A stretch of DNA of 64,000 nucleotides, taken from assembly GCF_000241325.1 (NCBI RefSeq), contig NZ_BAEI01000077.1, positions 1-64,000 of the forward strand, written 5' to 3'. The DNA comes from Gordonia polyisoprenivorans NBRC 16320 = JCM 10675 (GTDB lineage Bacteria; Actinomycetota; Actinomycetes; Mycobacteriales; Mycobacteriaceae). Position 1 is the stretch's first letter, and every line of letters begins with the position of its first letter. A program made the position numbers and the translations under genes. Under the pieces are notes generated by a model. The model had not been told where the DNA came from, did not search any database, and saw nothing but the letters and a program-made list of their open reading frames with translations. Shown one piece after another: positions 17,956-26,829 of the stretch.

Positions 17956-18170
17956 CTAGATCAGAATCCGTCGGACCGGTCGACACAGAGGTGCGATCGG
18001 CAGCTGAGTGACACTGCCGGGCGACCCAGGAGCGTCGCCGAGCACATGGGAGCGTGGAACGCTGCTTACGCTACTCCAGGTATCCGACGATGGATCATGT
18101 TTCCCTGGAAGCATATTCGCGCAGCGGCAAAGATGCGTCACGGGGAAGGAATCCGTTTTCGTTGCCGTGG

Positions 18171-18617
18171 TCACTCGTCATCATGGTGCAGGTCTCCAGC
18201 GTGGTGCTCGTGCCCGTCGAGGATCCATCCCCCGGCCAGGGCCGACACGCCCATCAGCAACAGCAGGCACAGGGACCCGATGACGACCGCGACGCGGCGG
18301 TGCTGCAGCAGGTAGCCGGTCGATACGAGCAGTAATGCAGAGATCTGCGAGAGGCTGTGGCGAATACGGCCTTCGGAAGAAGTGGTCGGTTTTGTGCGCG
18401 CGAGGTGTTGGACGTGATCGACGTCGGCGGTCAGATCGGCGACTTCGTCACGGTAGGTTGCGGAGTACACCGACGAGGAGCGGTCATCGAACTCGGTGAG
18501 GGTGAGCATGCCGTCTGCCATGGCGGCTCTCAGGACGGTGGCGGCGTCTTCGCGGTCGCGTGATGAGGCCCTGAGTCGGATGCTCTGGACGGCTTCCGTA
18601 GATGGTGTGTCAGACAT
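18171..18617 (-). CDS. DUF1707 domain membrane protein
   Basis: The 148-residue product starts with a DUF1707 domain (IRLRASSRDREDAATVLR, then DGMLTLTEFDDR), common in actinobacterial membrane or signalling proteins. One or two hydrophobic segments follow at about 108-132, and the tail is rich in His and Asp (DGHEHHAGDLHHDDE) and could bind metal. It is divergent from uppP across a 220-base gap that probably holds both promoters. Cellular role unknown. Confidence 0.7.
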   Translation of the reverse strand: MSDTPSTEAVQSIRLRASSRDREDAATVLRAAMADGMLTLTEFDDRSSSVYSATYRDEVADLTADVDHVQHLARTKPTTSSEGRIRHSLSQISALLLVSTGYLLQHRRVAVVIGSLCLLLLMGVSALAGGWILDGHEHHAGDLHHDDE

Positions 18618-18837
18618 GAAAGACCTTTCGTGGACTGGCGATGAGTCGCTGGTCCGACCGCTCGTCGGTGCAGTGTCGCGGATCGCGATTCACCACGATG
18701 ATGCGACCGGGCGGCTGAGTCCTCGCTGTCAACGGCTGAGAGCGCTTTCAGGATGCGATGACTCAGCGTTGACACAGCAACTGTCTGATCTGATGTCGGA
18801 GACCTGGCTACCGCCACCCGCCGATAGGAGACGCACA

Positions 18838-19674
18838 TTGAACATCGTCCAGGCAGTGATACTCGGTGTGGTGGAGGGGCTCACGGAGTTCCTACCGGTG
18901 TCGAGCACCGGCCACCTGACGATTGTCGAGGAACTGATGGGACTGACGATCGACGACGCGTCGGTGACCGCCTTCACCGCCATCATTCAGGTGGGCGCTA
19001 TCGCAGCCGTGGTCATCTACTTCCGGCACGACATCGTGAGGTTGACCTCGACGTGGGGCCGAGGGTTGACTTCGGAAAGCGCTCGGCGCGAGCCGGAGTA
19101 CCGCTTGGCGTGGGCGGTGATCGTGGGTTCGATGCCGATCGGTGTCATCGGCTTCCTCGCCAAGGACGTCATTGCGGGTCCGTTGCGGAGTCTCTGGGTG
19201 GTTGCGGGCGCGTTGATTGCCTGGAGTGCGGTGATGTACGCCGCCGAGCGATGGGCAACACAGCGTCGCGGCGATCGGGAGATCACGATCCGTGACGGGG
19301 TCATTGTCGGTGCCGTGCAGTGCATCGCGCTGGTCCCCGGGGTGTCTCGGTCCGGGGCAACCATCTCCGCAGGACTGTTTCTGGGTCTTGATCGGGTTGC
19401 AGCGACCAGACTCTCGTTCTTCTTGTCGATCCCCGCGCTCACGGCTGCAGGCGGCTACGAAGCTGCCACCACCGCGACGGACATCTCCGGTGGAGTCGGA
19501 TGGACGGCGACTGTGATCGCGACCCTGGTCAGTGCGATTGTGGCCTACGCAACGATCGCTTGGCTGCTCCGCTTCGTGAGCCACCACCCCATCACCTACT
19601 TCGTTGGATACCGAATCCTTCTGGGGGTCATACTCATAGGCCTGCTCTCATCCGGGGTGCTGGCCGCCACCTGA
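18838..19674 (+). CDS. uppP: Undecaprenyl-diphosphatase UppP (BacA family)
   Basis: The product has 278 residues, the usual length for UppP. This polytopic enzyme removes a phosphate from undecaprenyl diphosphate to recycle the carrier for peptidoglycan and other envelope polymers. Both family motifs are present: VVEGLTEFLPVSSTGHL at residues ~10-26 and PGVSRSGATI near 165. The frame is open far upstream, but TTG 18838 sits 8 bases after AGGAG and gives the conserved N-terminus, so it is chosen. A DedA protein gene follows; some DedA proteins recycle undecaprenyl phosphate, so a functional link is plausible. Confidence 0.93.
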   Translation: MNIVQAVILGVVEGLTEFLPVSSTGHLTIVEELMGLTIDDASVTAFTAIIQVGAIAAVVIYFRHDIVRLTSTWGRGLTSESARREPEYRLAWAVIVGSMPIGVIGFLAKDVIAGPLRSLWVVAGALIAWSAVMYAAERWATQRRGDREITIRDGVIVGAVQCIALVPGVSRSGATISAGLFLGLDRVAATRLSFFLSIPALTAAGGYEAATTATDISGGVGWTATVIATLVSAIVAYATIAWLLRFVSHHPITYFVGYRILLGVILIGLLSSGVLAAT

Positions 19675-19760
19675 GCGGCGCAGTCACCTGACAGTCGGTG
19701 TGCAGGTGACGCCAAGGCACTCTCAGCGGCCCCACAACGTTGACCGGGCAGGCTTGTCGT

Positions 19761-20387
19761 ATGTCTCACCAGTTCGCCGCCCTCGCAACCATGCCCGCTG
19801 TGTACGTCTATTGCCTCGTCGGGCTGCTGGTTTTCGGTGAGTCGGCCGTGCTGCTCGGTCTCGTCCTACCCGCCGAGACGGTGCTGCTCGCCGGTGCTGC
19901 GCTCGCCGGTGTCGGTCACGCGACATTGATCGGTGTCATGGGCGTGGGGCTGGTGGCCGCGATAGCCGGTGACTGCCTCGGATATGCCTTCGGTCGCACG
20001 CTCGGTCCGCGTATTCGCACCAGCGCGATGGGCCGACGCGTTGGCGAAGCGCGTTGGCGCAGAGCAGAACAACTGACGAAGAGCCGTGGCGTCGTAGCGG
20101 TAGTGGGTGGACGTTGGGTGGGAGTTCTGCGTTCTTTGGTGCCGCTCGTGTCGGGCATGAACTCGATGCCGTTGCGGACATACCTGATCTGCAATGTCGT
20201 GGGCGGCGTGGTCTGGGTTGCCGGAGTGTCCACGTTCGGTTACTTTGCCGGAACCACGCTCGGCGCATCTGCCATGCTGACGGTCTCGGGAGGGCTGCTG
20301 GGCGCCGCTGCCGTGTATGCGCTGGGCAATTGGGTGTTGAGGGTTCGTCGCCGCGCAGCGGATTCCGCCAAAGGCGTTCCGTCTTGA
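19761..20387 (+). CDS. DedA family membrane protein
   Basis: The product of about 208 residues belongs to the DedA/SNARE-associated family, whose members flip or transport phospholipid or undecaprenyl phosphate. The signatures are visible: FGESAVLLGLVLPAETVLLAG near the N-terminus, a G(D)xxGYxxGR-like GDCLGYAFGR, and RWVGVLRSLVPLVSGMNSM in the middle. Five to six membrane helices are predicted. ATG 19761 is preferred to TTG 19740. It follows uppP by 86 bases. Confidence 0.88.
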   Translation: MSHQFAALATMPAVYVYCLVGLLVFGESAVLLGLVLPAETVLLAGAALAGVGHATLIGVMGVGLVAAIAGDCLGYAFGRTLGPRIRTSAMGRRVGEARWRRAEQLTKSRGVVAVVGGRWVGVLRSLVPLVSGMNSMPLRTYLICNVVGGVVWVAGVSTFGYFAGTTLGASAMLTVSGGLLGAAAVYALGNWVLRVRRRAADSAKGVPS

Positions 20388-20542
20388 CACAAGAACCGCG
20401 CGATCGAGGCTTCACACGACGCGCCGTCACGAATGATCGATGGTGCGCCGCAGTTCGGTCGGATGTGGCGGTGCGGGCACTGAGGCGGCCGCAACCGCAA
20501 CGTCTCGCCCAAGCAGGGACACTGTTTGCGCTCGCCGGCCCA

Positions 20543-21988
20543 TCACACGCCGAGCAGCGTTCGAATCGGTCCGTGAGCGGTGATGCGGCCCTGCTCGATG
20601 AGAAATCCGGTTGTCGCGTAACGCTCGAGAAGGTCGATGTCATGACTGATCACGACCACAGCCATGCGTCGCTGCGCGGCCACCTCGGCGATGAGGTCCA
20701 TGACGTCGTGGGCGGTTTCGGTGTCGAGGGCCGAGGTGATCTCGTCGCAGATCAGTACCCTGGGTCGTGCTGCCAGAGCGCGCGCGATGGCGACGCGTTG
20801 CCGTTGCCCGCCGGACAGTTCGTGCGGGTGGCGTTGGTGGAAGTCGGCAGGGAGCCCGACGTCGGCGAGTAGGGTGGCAACCTCACCATCGCGCTGAGAC
20901 CGCCGGCGCCGAGCGGTGTGTGCTCGATACAGCGCCCGATTGAGGGTCTGTCCGATCGTGTGACGTGGATTCAGTGATGCGAGCGGATTCTGCGGAACCA
21001 ATTGGATTCGGCCACGTGTCGACCGCGGCCTCGATGTACACGCCAATGCCTCGCCATCGAGATGTATCTCCCCGGTCGCCGTTGATTCCAGGCCGACCAG
21101 AACCCGGGCCAGGATACTCTTGCCCGCGCCGGATTTGCCGACCAAAGCCGTGAGTACGCCGTCGGACGCCGAAAAGCTGACCTCGTCGAGAATGGCGGAG
21201 TTTCCCCGGGACACCGACACCGCCTGCGCGGTCAGGGACGGCACCGCGTCCTGCGATGGCAGCCGAGAGTCGTCCTGTGCGAGTCCCGATGCCCCGTCGG
21301 CCGTGACACCCGATGACGACCGCGCGCGCCGGATGTGTTGCAGACGAACGTGGTTGTCGGACATCGCATTCAACAACGACATGTCGTGACCCGAGACGAG
21401 AACACTGACGTCGATGCTCTGGCACAAGGAGATCAGCAGCTGACGGATGTCCGCTCGAGCTCCCGGATGGAGCCCGGCGAAGGGTTCGTCGACGAGGAGA
21501 ACCTTGACACCGCGGACGAGTGCGCGTGCCAGCGCCACCCGACGCTGTTGCCCTCCGGACAGTTCTCCCGGTCGTCGTGAGCGCAACTCGTCGGACAGCC
21601 CGACGACACCCAATGATTCTCGCCAGGACATTGCGGCGTGCGGTTCTTGGACCTCGGTCAACAACGTGCGAACGGTGAAGACCGGGTTGAGAGCCGAGCC
21701 CGGGTCCTGCCCGACGTAGGCGACGTTTTCGCGGCGAAATGCACGGAGGTCGGATGCCGACAGCTCGAGCACATCGGTCCCGAGCACCGAAAGGGTTCCC
21801 TCGTGGCGAGCTCTGGGCGGCAAGGCTCCGGCGAGTGCCTTCATGAGGGTCGTCTTGCCCGAGCCGGAGGGTCCGGACAGTGTGGTGATCGTCCCGGGAT
21901 TGCAGACCAGTGAGGTCGCTTCGAGAACTGGATTCGGTTGCTGGGGAAGGTAGACCGAGAAGTGCTCGACCTCGATGGAGGCGGTCAT
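20543..21988 (-). CDS. ABC transporter, fused double ATPase (DppD-DppF type)
   Basis: The 481-residue protein carries two ATPase domains in one chain, as in many actinobacterial peptide/nickel/opine importers. The first has Walker A GPSGSGKTT, signature LSGGQQRRVAL and Walker B VLLVDEP. The second has GKSGAGKS, LSGGQRQRVAI and VLICDE. ATG 21988 overlaps the stop of the upstream permease (ATGA). It powers the importer made with the two permeases and the lipoprotein upstream. The context suggests metal-chelate uptake rather than peptide uptake. Confidence 0.9.
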   Translation of the reverse strand: MTASIEVEHFSVYLPQQPNPVLEATSLVCNPGTITTLSGPSGSGKTTLMKALAGALPPRARHEGTLSVLGTDVLELSASDLRAFRRENVAYVGQDPGSALNPVFTVRTLLTEVQEPHAAMSWRESLGVVGLSDELRSRRPGELSGGQQRRVALARALVRGVKVLLVDEPFAGLHPGARADIRQLLISLCQSIDVSVLVSGHDMSLLNAMSDNHVRLQHIRRARSSSGVTADGASGLAQDDSRLPSQDAVPSLTAQAVSVSRGNSAILDEVSFSASDGVLTALVGKSGAGKSILARVLVGLESTATGEIHLDGEALACTSRPRSTRGRIQLVPQNPLASLNPRHTIGQTLNRALYRAHTARRRRSQRDGEVATLLADVGLPADFHQRHPHELSGGQRQRVAIARALAARPRVLICDEITSALDTETAHDVMDLIAEVAAQRRMAVVVISHDIDLLERYATTGFLIEQGRITAHGPIRTLLGV

Positions 21989-22797
21989 CCTACCGACGCC
22001 TGACGCCTGACGCTACCGGCAGCCAGCGTGAGACTCATGGCCACCACGGCCAGTGCGATCGCCGGGGCCAATACCGCCCAGGGATTGAGGAGGATGCCCG
22101 CGCTGTTCTCGCGCACCATCAAGGCCCAGTTCGACTCTCCCAGGGACGCCGGGAGCTGGAGAAAAGCAGCAGTACTGACCAGATACATCGCCTCGACGAA
22201 GCGCAGCCCGAGCTGGGTGAGGGTGGTGTCGCGAATGTTCGGCAAGATCTCGCGAGTGACCAGATACGGCAGGCTCTCCCCGCCGGCCACGGCCACCTCG
22301 ACATATCCGGTCGCGGCCACTCCGCCTGCCGCAGCGGCGAACACGCGCGCCGAGTATGGAGTTCCGACGAGTACCGCCACAAGGACGAGTCCCACGGTAC
22401 CGCCGGCGGGCCACGACAAGAGCACGAGCATTATGGCCAGGATGGGTGGCACCAGCATCGCGCCGTCGACCGTCCGTTCGATGAGGACGCCCAGCCGGGG
22501 GCGCAGAGCTGCCGTGGTCCCGAGAATTGCGGCGAGGGAAGTGACGACGACGGCGATCGTCATCGCCACGACGATGATCTCGCGGCCGCCGACCAGCAAC
22601 TGCGGCAACACGTTCCGGCCCAGGTGGTCGGTCCCCAGCCAGCTGTTCGCCGAAGGCCCGGTGAAGGGGATGTCGCCCCCGGTCTGTGACGTGTCGATGA
22701 ACACGGGCGCCAGCAGGGCCATGCCGATGATCAGTCCGGCCGGGATCAGGACACCGACCCTCGCCAACGGCGACCGCGGATACACCGCGCGCTTCAC
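21985..22797 (-). CDS. ABC transporter permease (DppC type)
   Basis: The ~270-residue permease is of the peptide/nickel/opine type with about six hydrophobic helices. The substrate-gating loop (GTDHLGRNVLPQLLVGGR) near residue 55 is typical of DppC/NikC. The coupling region is partly altered (AAAGGVAATGYVEVA), against the usual longer EAA pattern. GTG 22797 overlaps the stop of the first permease (GTGA) and is preferred to ATG 22818, which would lengthen the overlap to 25 bases. It pairs with the next permease gene upstream. Confidence 0.88.
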   Translation of the reverse strand: MKRAVYPRSPLARVGVLIPAGLIIGMALLAPVFIDTSQTGGDIPFTGPSANSWLGTDHLGRNVLPQLLVGGREIIVVAMTIAVVVTSLAAILGTTAALRPRLGVLIERTVDGAMLVPPILAIMLVLLSWPAGGTVGLVLVAVLVGTPYSARVFAAAAGGVAATGYVEVAVAGGESLPYLVTREILPNIRDTTLTQLGLRFVEAMYLVSTAAFLQLPASLGESNWALMVRENSAGILLNPWAVLAPAIALAVVAMSLTLAAGSVRRQASVG

Positions 22798-23783
22798 GCT
22801 CGCCCCCGAACGGCCCATGTACGCAACGCATCAGCGAGAATCAACAAACCGGTGATCACCACACCCGTCAGCGCCACGACCGCGGCCACGACCGGAGCAT
22901 CGCGGTCGGTGACCGCTCCGGCGAGCACTGCGCCGACGCCGGGGTAGTTGAAGATCGTCTCCACGACGAGAGCGCCCCCGAGAACCATCCCGACCGTGGT
23001 GGCGAGCGACGCCGCGATGGTCGGCGAGGCGATCGGGAGCACGTGCCGGAGGATGATCTCACGGCGGGTGAGTCCGTCGAGTTCGGCGGCTGCGACATGC
23101 GGCATCTGCGCGGCTTCGTCGAGGGCCGACCTGGTCACCCGAATGTTCCAACCGGACTGCGGAATCGCGAGAGCCACGACGGGTAGCAGGAGGGACGCGG
23201 CGTCGGCGGGCGCGCCCGAGGGGCCGGTGGTGGTGACCGCCGGAAGCCATCCCAGGACGAGTGCGAACACGAAGACCAGACACACCGCGATGACGAACTC
23301 GGGGATGGCGATGACGGCAATCGTTGCGGCGGAGAGAACACGAGCGGGCAGGCTGCGCGGAAAGAACGACCACAAAGCGCCGAACGCGACTGCAGTCACC
23401 GCGGTGACGAGCAACGCGAGCCCCCCGAGAAGCAGGGTGTTGGGGAACTTCGTCGACAGCATCTCGTTGACCGATGTGCCCCGTACGCTGGTGCCGAGGT
23501 CGCCGGAGAACAGGCCGGCCAGCCACTTGCCAAAGCGGACCGGGATTGGCCGATCGAGGCCGAGCGCGGCTTCACGCGCCGCCACCTGCGCGTCGGTCGC
23601 ATCGCGCCCGAGCGCTGCGCGCACCCCGTCGCCCGGTAGCAGATCGATCGTGGCGAACACCACGAGCAACACGACGAGCAGTGTGCCGAGGCGCCCGACG
23701 ACGCGCAGGAGAAGGCGCCACGGACCGGTGGTCGGCCACGGCGGCAACCGAAGACGGGCAACCGACGTCGGCGCAGAGATCAA
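22794..23783 (-). CDS. ABC transporter permease (DppB type)
   Basis: The 329-residue permease is of the DppB/NikB type. It has an N-terminal helix (LGTLLVVLLVVFATIDLLPG), a periplasmic loop with LGLDRPIPVRFGKWL, five further helices and the EAA-like segment RSALDEAAQMPHVAAAELDG. The frame is open to 23888, but those residues overlap the binding-protein gene. TTG 23783 forms a TTGA junction with that stop and is chosen. It forms the membrane pore with the DppC-type partner. Confidence 0.88.
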   Translation of the reverse strand: MISAPTSVARLRLPPWPTTGPWRLLLRVVGRLGTLLVVLLVVFATIDLLPGDGVRAALGRDATDAQVAAREAALGLDRPIPVRFGKWLAGLFSGDLGTSVRGTSVNEMLSTKFPNTLLLGGLALLVTAVTAVAFGALWSFFPRSLPARVLSAATIAVIAIPEFVIAVCLVFVFALVLGWLPAVTTTGPSGAPADAASLLLPVVALAIPQSGWNIRVTRSALDEAAQMPHVAAAELDGLTRREIILRHVLPIASPTIAASLATTVGMVLGGALVVETIFNYPGVGAVLAGAVTDRDAPVVAAVVALTGVVITGLLILADALRTWAVRGRA

Positions 23784-25306
23784 CTCTGCAACCAGGCACG
23801 TTCGAGTTGCACGCGGCCGAAACCTCCGAGGGTGGGCAGGCCGCGTACCCGGGAATTGGCGATGTCGATACCGTCGGCCATACCCCATACCAGGTAGCCG
23901 CCGCGGTCGTACTGGATCTTCTGTAGCTCCTGACCGGCAGCCTTGTATGACGCATCATCGTTGGCGGCCAGAGCATTTCGGTAGGCGGTGTCGAAAGCGG
24001 CATCGGCGAAGCCGGACTCGTTCCATTTGGTGCCCGAGTACATGGTCTTGCTGGCGAAGAACACCACAGAATCGTTGGTTCCCCAGTTGGCGGTGTAGAA
24101 CGGGGCCTTGAGCCAGGTGTCGTCGTAGAAGACGTTGGCGTCCTGGGTTACCACGTCGATGTTCAGGCCCGCGGCCTTGGCCTGCTCGGCGAACAGTTTG
24201 GCCGAATCGACCTCACCCGGTGCCTCATCCTTGGTAATCAACTGGTACGTCTTGGTGAGGTCGAAATTCGACTGTGATAGTAACGCTTTCGCCTTGTCGA
24301 GGTCGCGGGTGCGCTGCGGCAGCGACTTGTCGTAGATCGGGTCGCCAGTACCCAGCACGTCGTTGGCCACCGCGCCGTAGCCGGACACCGCCTGTTTCAC
24401 CATTGCGTCGCGATCGACCGTGAGTCGCAGGGCCTCCCGTACTCGCGGATCTGCGAAAGGGCCGTCCGACGTGCGCATCACGATCGGGATGACCACGTCA
24501 TTGGGTCGGCGGACTACAGTGAATCCGTTGCGGCCCTCCGCTGTCCGGCCGGCCACTGCGCCGACGTTGGATGCCAGGTCGATCTGGTTGGACAGCACTG
24601 CGTTCGCCATCGCGGTGGTGTCCTCGAATCGCGTCACCTCGATCGCATCGAGTACCGACGGCGTGCCATGCCATTTGGGATTCCTGACCAGCCTGGCGTT
24701 GCCATTGGTGAAGCTTTCCATGATGAACGGTCCGGTGCCCACCGCCTTGGCGAAGTCGGTGGTGCCCTGCTTGACGGTGAAGGTCACCAGCCGCAACAGC
24801 ATCGGCAAATCGCGATTGGGTGCCGGGGTAGTGAGGATGACCGCGTTGGGTCCGTCGGCAACGATGTCATTCGGCGAGGTCACGGGAACTTTTGTTTCAC
24901 CGGCGATCTCATGGAGTCGTTGAAGTGAGTAGACGACGTCCGCCGACGACACAGGTACTCCGTCGTGGAAAGCGGCACCCTCGGCGATGGTGAACCGCCA
25001 ACGCCGAGGATCGGGTAGTTGTTCCCACCGTGATGCCAGACGGGGTGCCACGTTCGGGTCGGCGCCGGGAACGGTCAAGGCGTCGTACGTCAGGGAGGCG
25101 ATGAGGAAGTCGCTGTCATTGCTCAGTGTTTGGTGTGGGTCCTGTTCGATTTTTGATGCCTTACCGATGGCACCGACCCTCAATGTTCCGCCCGATCGCG
25201 GTGTGGTCGACGATGACGAATTGTCGGCGGAGCCGCAGGCGGCGAGCACGGTCAGGGCGGAAACACCCGCTCCCGCAGCCAAAAACTGTCGGCGATTGAT
25301 TCTCAC
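23780..25306 (-). CDS. ABC transporter substrate-binding lipoprotein, family 5
   Basis: The 508-residue product is a family-5 (DppA/NikA/opine type) solute-binding protein. The N-terminus has RRQFLAAGAG, a Tat-like twin arginine, then the lipobox LAAC, so it is probably exported and lipid-anchored. The family signature WRFTIAEGAAFHDGVPVSS lies near residue 105. It is first in a four-gene importer operon that diverges from a diaminopropionate-type biosynthetic operon. I infer a metal chelate or metallophore as substrate, by analogy with nickel/opine systems such as CntA. Confidence 0.88.
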   Translation of the reverse strand: MRINRRQFLAAGAGVSALTVLAACGSADNSSSSTTPRSGGTLRVGAIGKASKIEQDPHQTLSNDSDFLIASLTYDALTVPGADPNVAPRLASRWEQLPDPRRWRFTIAEGAAFHDGVPVSSADVVYSLQRLHEIAGETKVPVTSPNDIVADGPNAVILTTPAPNRDLPMLLRLVTFTVKQGTTDFAKAVGTGPFIMESFTNGNARLVRNPKWHGTPSVLDAIEVTRFEDTTAMANAVLSNQIDLASNVGAVAGRTAEGRNGFTVVRRPNDVVIPIVMRTSDGPFADPRVREALRLTVDRDAMVKQAVSGYGAVANDVLGTGDPIYDKSLPQRTRDLDKAKALLSQSNFDLTKTYQLITKDEAPGEVDSAKLFAEQAKAAGLNIDVVTQDANVFYDDTWLKAPFYTANWGTNDSVVFFASKTMYSGTKWNESGFADAAFDTAYRNALAANDDASYKAAGQELQKIQYDRGGYLVWGMADGIDIANSRVRGLPTLGGFGRVQLERAWLQS

Positions 25307-25351
25307 GAAGACATTTCCCTCTTGATCGGACGATCACCCTTGGGTCGCGAG

Positions 25352-25370
25352 TATGGATACCCTAACCCCT
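25352..25370 (-). promoter_or_regulatory. Imperfect DtxR/IdeR-like box before the importer operon
   Basis: Read on the minus strand, this 19-base segment matches the remembered IdeR consensus TTAGGTTAGGCTAACCTAA at about 12 of 19 positions (core GGTTAGG-N-TA-N-CC). It lies 46 bases upstream of the binding-protein start. It is weaker than the palindrome at 25717. Confidence 0.35.
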
Positions 25371-25716
25371 GCCGACGGGCACCTAACCATGTCCGAGTAC
25401 CAACCGGCAAGGCCGTACTGAACTCGGCATCACATTCGGTGCGTGTCGATTGCCTGTGTGGCGTCTCCGGCGGCGCGGTCACGTAGTTGCCACGCGACCA
25501 CCTGGACCACGCGCGACCTGCGAAACCTCTCGAATCCGGCGGGCCGGTCAGCCCGGGCGGCGGTGTCGCGGTCGTTCGCGGGTGGCACCCGAAAGGCAAA
25601 CGCGCATCGGCGCAAGGAAGTTAAGCGCACTTAACCAAAGTCGAGCACCCTTCCCGCTTCGGCTCCTTGGCTCGGCAAATAAGCAAGCCGAAAAGAAATT
25701 CGTGACCGATTCCACT

Positions 25717-25735
25717 TTTGGATAGCCTATCCAAA
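25717..25735. promoter_or_regulatory. DtxR/IdeR-like operator, perfect 19-bp palindrome
   Basis: TTTGGATAG-C-CTATCCAAA is a perfect 9-1-9 palindrome with the same size and layout as the IdeR/DtxR box (TTAGGTTAG-G-CTAACCTAA). It lies 93 bases upstream of the oxygenase gene and inside the divergent region shared with the importer. It suggests repression of both units by a DtxR-family protein when metal is plentiful. The rest of the 25307-25827 gap holds no gene I can support. Confidence 0.65.
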
Positions 25736-25827
25736 CCTGTTGTTGGTAGAGGTGGAAGTGCGCTCAACTTCGACGAGCGGAAATCGACAGTTTCACTCCA
25801 TCCACATTCCCACCATTTGGAGCAGGA

Positions 25828-26829
25828 ATGATCTCGGAACCAACCATTGATACGCGCCGTGTTAATCCGGACGATGGTGCACGGCTGATGTCCATAGCAG
25901 CTGAGTTCGCTGCGCGATACCGCGCACCTGATTCCGCCGAATTCTGTTCGGCGATCAACAATTGCCTTCGTGAAGTGCTGCCGTCCTCGATTTTGGAACT
26001 ATGCACCCCCCCGCGGGGAGCGGCGACGGTACTGGACCGGCTACCGGTCGACGACTCGCGACATGGGCCTACCCCGAGGAGCTGGGTCGAAGCGCAGGAC
26101 TGTCCCGCTCTGGGGTTTGCGATGGCGATGATCGGCGCGGCGATCGGTGAGCCATTCGGCTGGGCCGGCCAGCAGGAGGGACGCCTCGTCAACTCGATCG
26201 TTCCCACTCCAGGACATGAGAACGAACAAACCGGCGCGAGCTCATCGGTCCTGCTCAGTCCACACACCGAGGACGCGTTCCATCCCGACCGCGCTCACCT
26301 GATCATGTTGGGCTGCATCAGAAACCGTGACTCCATCGGCACCACGCTGGCCTCGATCCGAGACGTACTCGCCGGGGATCACCTGTCCGCGGACGACGTC
26401 GCACATCTGCGGCAGCCGGAATGCCCCATACTCCCGGACGATTCGTATGTCGGCGGTGACGAGGCGGGACGACCCTCTCCGGTTGGAACGGTGTGGCAGC
26501 GCGAAGACGGTGCCTGCTTGCGATACGACCCCGCCTACACCCCGGATGCGTCGGCGCGGCCCGCGTGGGCATCGGCGTACGCCAAACTCGAGTCAGGACT
26601 TGCCGCGGTGTCGAAGATCGTGGCACTCGAGCCAGGTCAGATTCTGCTCCTCGACAACGACGTCGCCGTTCACGGCAGGGTCCCCTTCACTGCACGATTC
26701 GACGGTACCGACCGATGGTTGCTGCGTCTGAACATCAAGCTGTCGCATCGCCTGCGACCGGCCGCGGAGGCATTCGAGCCGGGATTCGGACAAGTTGTGG
26801 TGCGGCCGTACGCCGGGGCGCTGGTATGA
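25828..26829 (+). CDS. Fe(II)/2-oxoglutarate oxygenase, clavaminate synthase-like
   Basis: The 333-residue enzyme resembles the clavaminate synthase/VioC-type group, which hydroxylate or desaturate free amino acids. Iron ligands fit LSPHTEDAFHP (His-x-Glu, near residue 150) and a distal His in DNDVAVHGR (near 275). The 2-oxoglutarate-binding Arg fits RWLLRLNI. It is first in a coupled operon: its stop overlaps the next start (ATGA). A DtxR-like palindrome lies upstream. It probably hydroxylates an amino acid or an intermediate of the diaminopropionate product. Such an oxygenase is not part of the staphyloferrin B set I recall. Confidence 0.75.
   Translation: MISEPTIDTRRVNPDDGARLMSIAAEFAARYRAPDSAEFCSAINNCLREVLPSSILELCTPPRGAATVLDRLPVDDSRHGPTPRSWVEAQDCPALGFAMAMIGAAIGEPFGWAGQQEGRLVNSIVPTPGHENEQTGASSSVLLSPHTEDAFHPDRAHLIMLGCIRNRDSIGTTLASIRDVLAGDHLSADDVAHLRQPECPILPDDSYVGGDEAGRPSPVGTVWQREDGACLRYDPAYTPDASARPAWASAYAKLESGLAAVSKIVALEPGQILLLDNDVAVHGRVPFTARFDGTDRWLLRLNIKLSHRLRPAAEAFEPGFGQVVVRPYAGALV

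Noticed and set aside
20560..20580. GTTCGAATC resembling a tRNA T-loop
   Set aside because: It lies in the 3' end of the ABC ATPase gene and no acceptor or anticodon stem can be folded around it.
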